The notes below the pieces were generated by a model. It saw only the letters and a list, made by a program, of their open reading frames with translations, ran no database searches and had not been told where the DNA came from. From assembly GCA_030614645.1 (NCBI GenBank), contig JAUWTR010000088.1:1-6852 (forward strand): DNA of 6,852 bases, read 5' to 3'. The stretch's first letter is position 1. Each line of letters starts with the position of its first letter. The translations under genes were made by a program, and so were the position numbers. Positions 6,679 to 6,852 of the stretch are shown here, in pieces. Source of the DNA: Candidatus Aminicenantota bacterium (lineage in GTDB: Bacteria > Acidobacteriota > Aminicenantia > Aminicenantales > Aminicenantaceae).

Positions 6679-6683
6679 TAGTT
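6662..6683 (+). repeat. Right copy of the 22-bp inverted repeat
   Basis: Identical, in opposite orientation, to 4825-4846; the match resumes after one mismatch (6684) for AGGA at 6685-6688. It ends 20 bases before the ATG at 6704, immediately upstream of that gene's ribosome site AGGAG (6693-6697). Confidence 0.9.
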
Positions 6684-6703
6684 TAGGATAATAGGAGCTT
6701 TAA

Positions 6704-6852
6704 ATGATGAATAATACTTTAAAAAATATTGAAGAAATCTTACTAATGGGCCCCGGCCCCTCTTGCGTACCTGATTCAGTCTACACAGCTTTAAGCAAGA
6801 AGACCCTGGGCCATATGGATCCATATTTTATAAAAATAATGGATGAGACCAA
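6704..6852 (+). CDS. Alanine/serine-glyoxylate-type class V aminotransferase, N-terminal part (3' truncated)
   Basis: The first 49 codons of a class V aminotransferase running off the right edge. The segment LLMGPGPSCVPDSVYTAL followed by TLGHMDPYFIKIMDET is the typical N-terminus of the family containing alanine-glyoxylate, serine-glyoxylate, serine-pyruvate and ureidoglycine-glyoxylate aminotransferases; the GPGP loop and the GHMDP segment contribute to the active site. The PLP lysine lies beyond the window, so the substrate (glyoxylate or pyruvate as acceptor) cannot be decided. Two ATG codons in tandem (6704, 6707) follow AGGAG (6693-6697) by 6 and 9 bases; either may be used. It is divergent from the class V enzyme gene, and the right inverted-repeat copy lies just upstream, so its expression may depend on that element. 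Confidence 0.9.
   Translation, partial: MMNNTLKNIEEILLMGPGPSCVPDSVYTALSKKTLGHMDPYFIKIMDET

Larger units (their letters stand above)
4825..6683. other. Candidate invertible segment bounded by 22-bp inverted repeats
   Basis: The two repeat copies are in inverted orientation and enclose the 88-residue orphan, the class V PLP enzyme and most of the divergent spacer. Both copies sit just upstream of an outward-reading gene, and each is followed by its own AGGA-containing ribosome site. Inversion would exchange which flanking gene receives the promoter now pointing right. No target-site duplication flanks the copies, which argues against a simple transposon, and no site-specific recombinase is seen here. 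A shared leader or operator is the main alternative. Confidence 0.3.
6416..6703. other. AT-rich divergent intergenic region
   Basis: This spacer separates the leftward class V enzyme from the rightward glyoxylate-aminotransferase-like gene and contains no credible ORF. It holds candidate promoters in both directions, the right copy of the 22-base inverted repeat, a weak 5-bp hairpin with a four-base loop (6604-6617) and two TCAAGAA repeats (6618-6624 and 6643-6649). I see no riboswitch or tRNA pattern. Confidence 0.8.

Noticed and set aside
4825..6683. Insertion sequence or composite element with the 22-bp repeats as terminal repeats
   Set aside because: No transposase is encoded between the repeats and no direct target duplication is visible; the flanking similarity (AGGA) is inverted, extending the repeat itself.

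Overview
The window comes from an uncultured-type bacterium that I cannot place taxonomically from sequence alone. The main genes look moderately AT-rich (hand counts of sample lines in the 5138-6415 gene give roughly 48-50% GC), while the spacers and one small gene are clearly more AT-rich. There are no RNA genes, CRISPR arrays or recognisable transposases. A lipid- or surface-associated sulfatase-like protein fused to TPR repeats, an aldo/keto reductase, a glycosidase-fold protein and several PLP enzymes suggest an anaerobic or heterotrophic bacterium using sugars and amino acids; that is inference.

Layout. The left edge (1-389, + strand) is the C-terminal third of a fold-type I class I/II aminotransferase. 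It converges, with a 10-base gap, on a run of five leftward genes that probably form one transcription unit. In transcription order these are: a class V PLP enzyme of the cysteine-desulfurase/epimerase fold that lacks the desulfurase cysteine (6415-5138); an 88-residue orphan of unusually low GC (5117-4851); a cytoplasmic five-bladed-propeller glycosidase-like protein (4812-3919); an aldo/keto reductase with an intact catalytic tetrad (3852-2815); and a membrane-anchored sulfatase-superfamily protein with a C-terminal TPR array (2715-400). Gaps are 20, 38, 66 and 99 bases. To the right, across a 288-base AT-rich divergent spacer, the N-terminus of an alanine/serine-glyoxylate-type class V aminotransferase begins at 6704 (+ strand) and runs off the window.

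The most striking signal is a perfect 22-base sequence present twice in inverted orientation, at 4825-4846 and 6662-6683, extending to 26 of 27 matching positions. One copy lies directly upstream of the glycosidase-like gene, the other directly upstream of the glyoxylate-aminotransferase-like gene. Together they bracket the class V enzyme, the low-GC orphan and the divergent promoter region (about 1.86 kb). This is the geometry of an invertible segment (inverton) that could switch an outward promoter between the two flanking transcription units. It could equally be a shared leader or operator. No recombinase is visible in the window, so inversion is a hypothesis.

Functionally, the leftward cluster could process a modified sugar or related compound: glycosidase-like cleavage and carbonyl reduction in the cytoplasm, and an exported or membrane-anchored sulfatase-fold hydrolase or transferase outside. 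The PLP enzymes around it point to amino-acid or amino-sugar chemistry. No substrate can be assigned.
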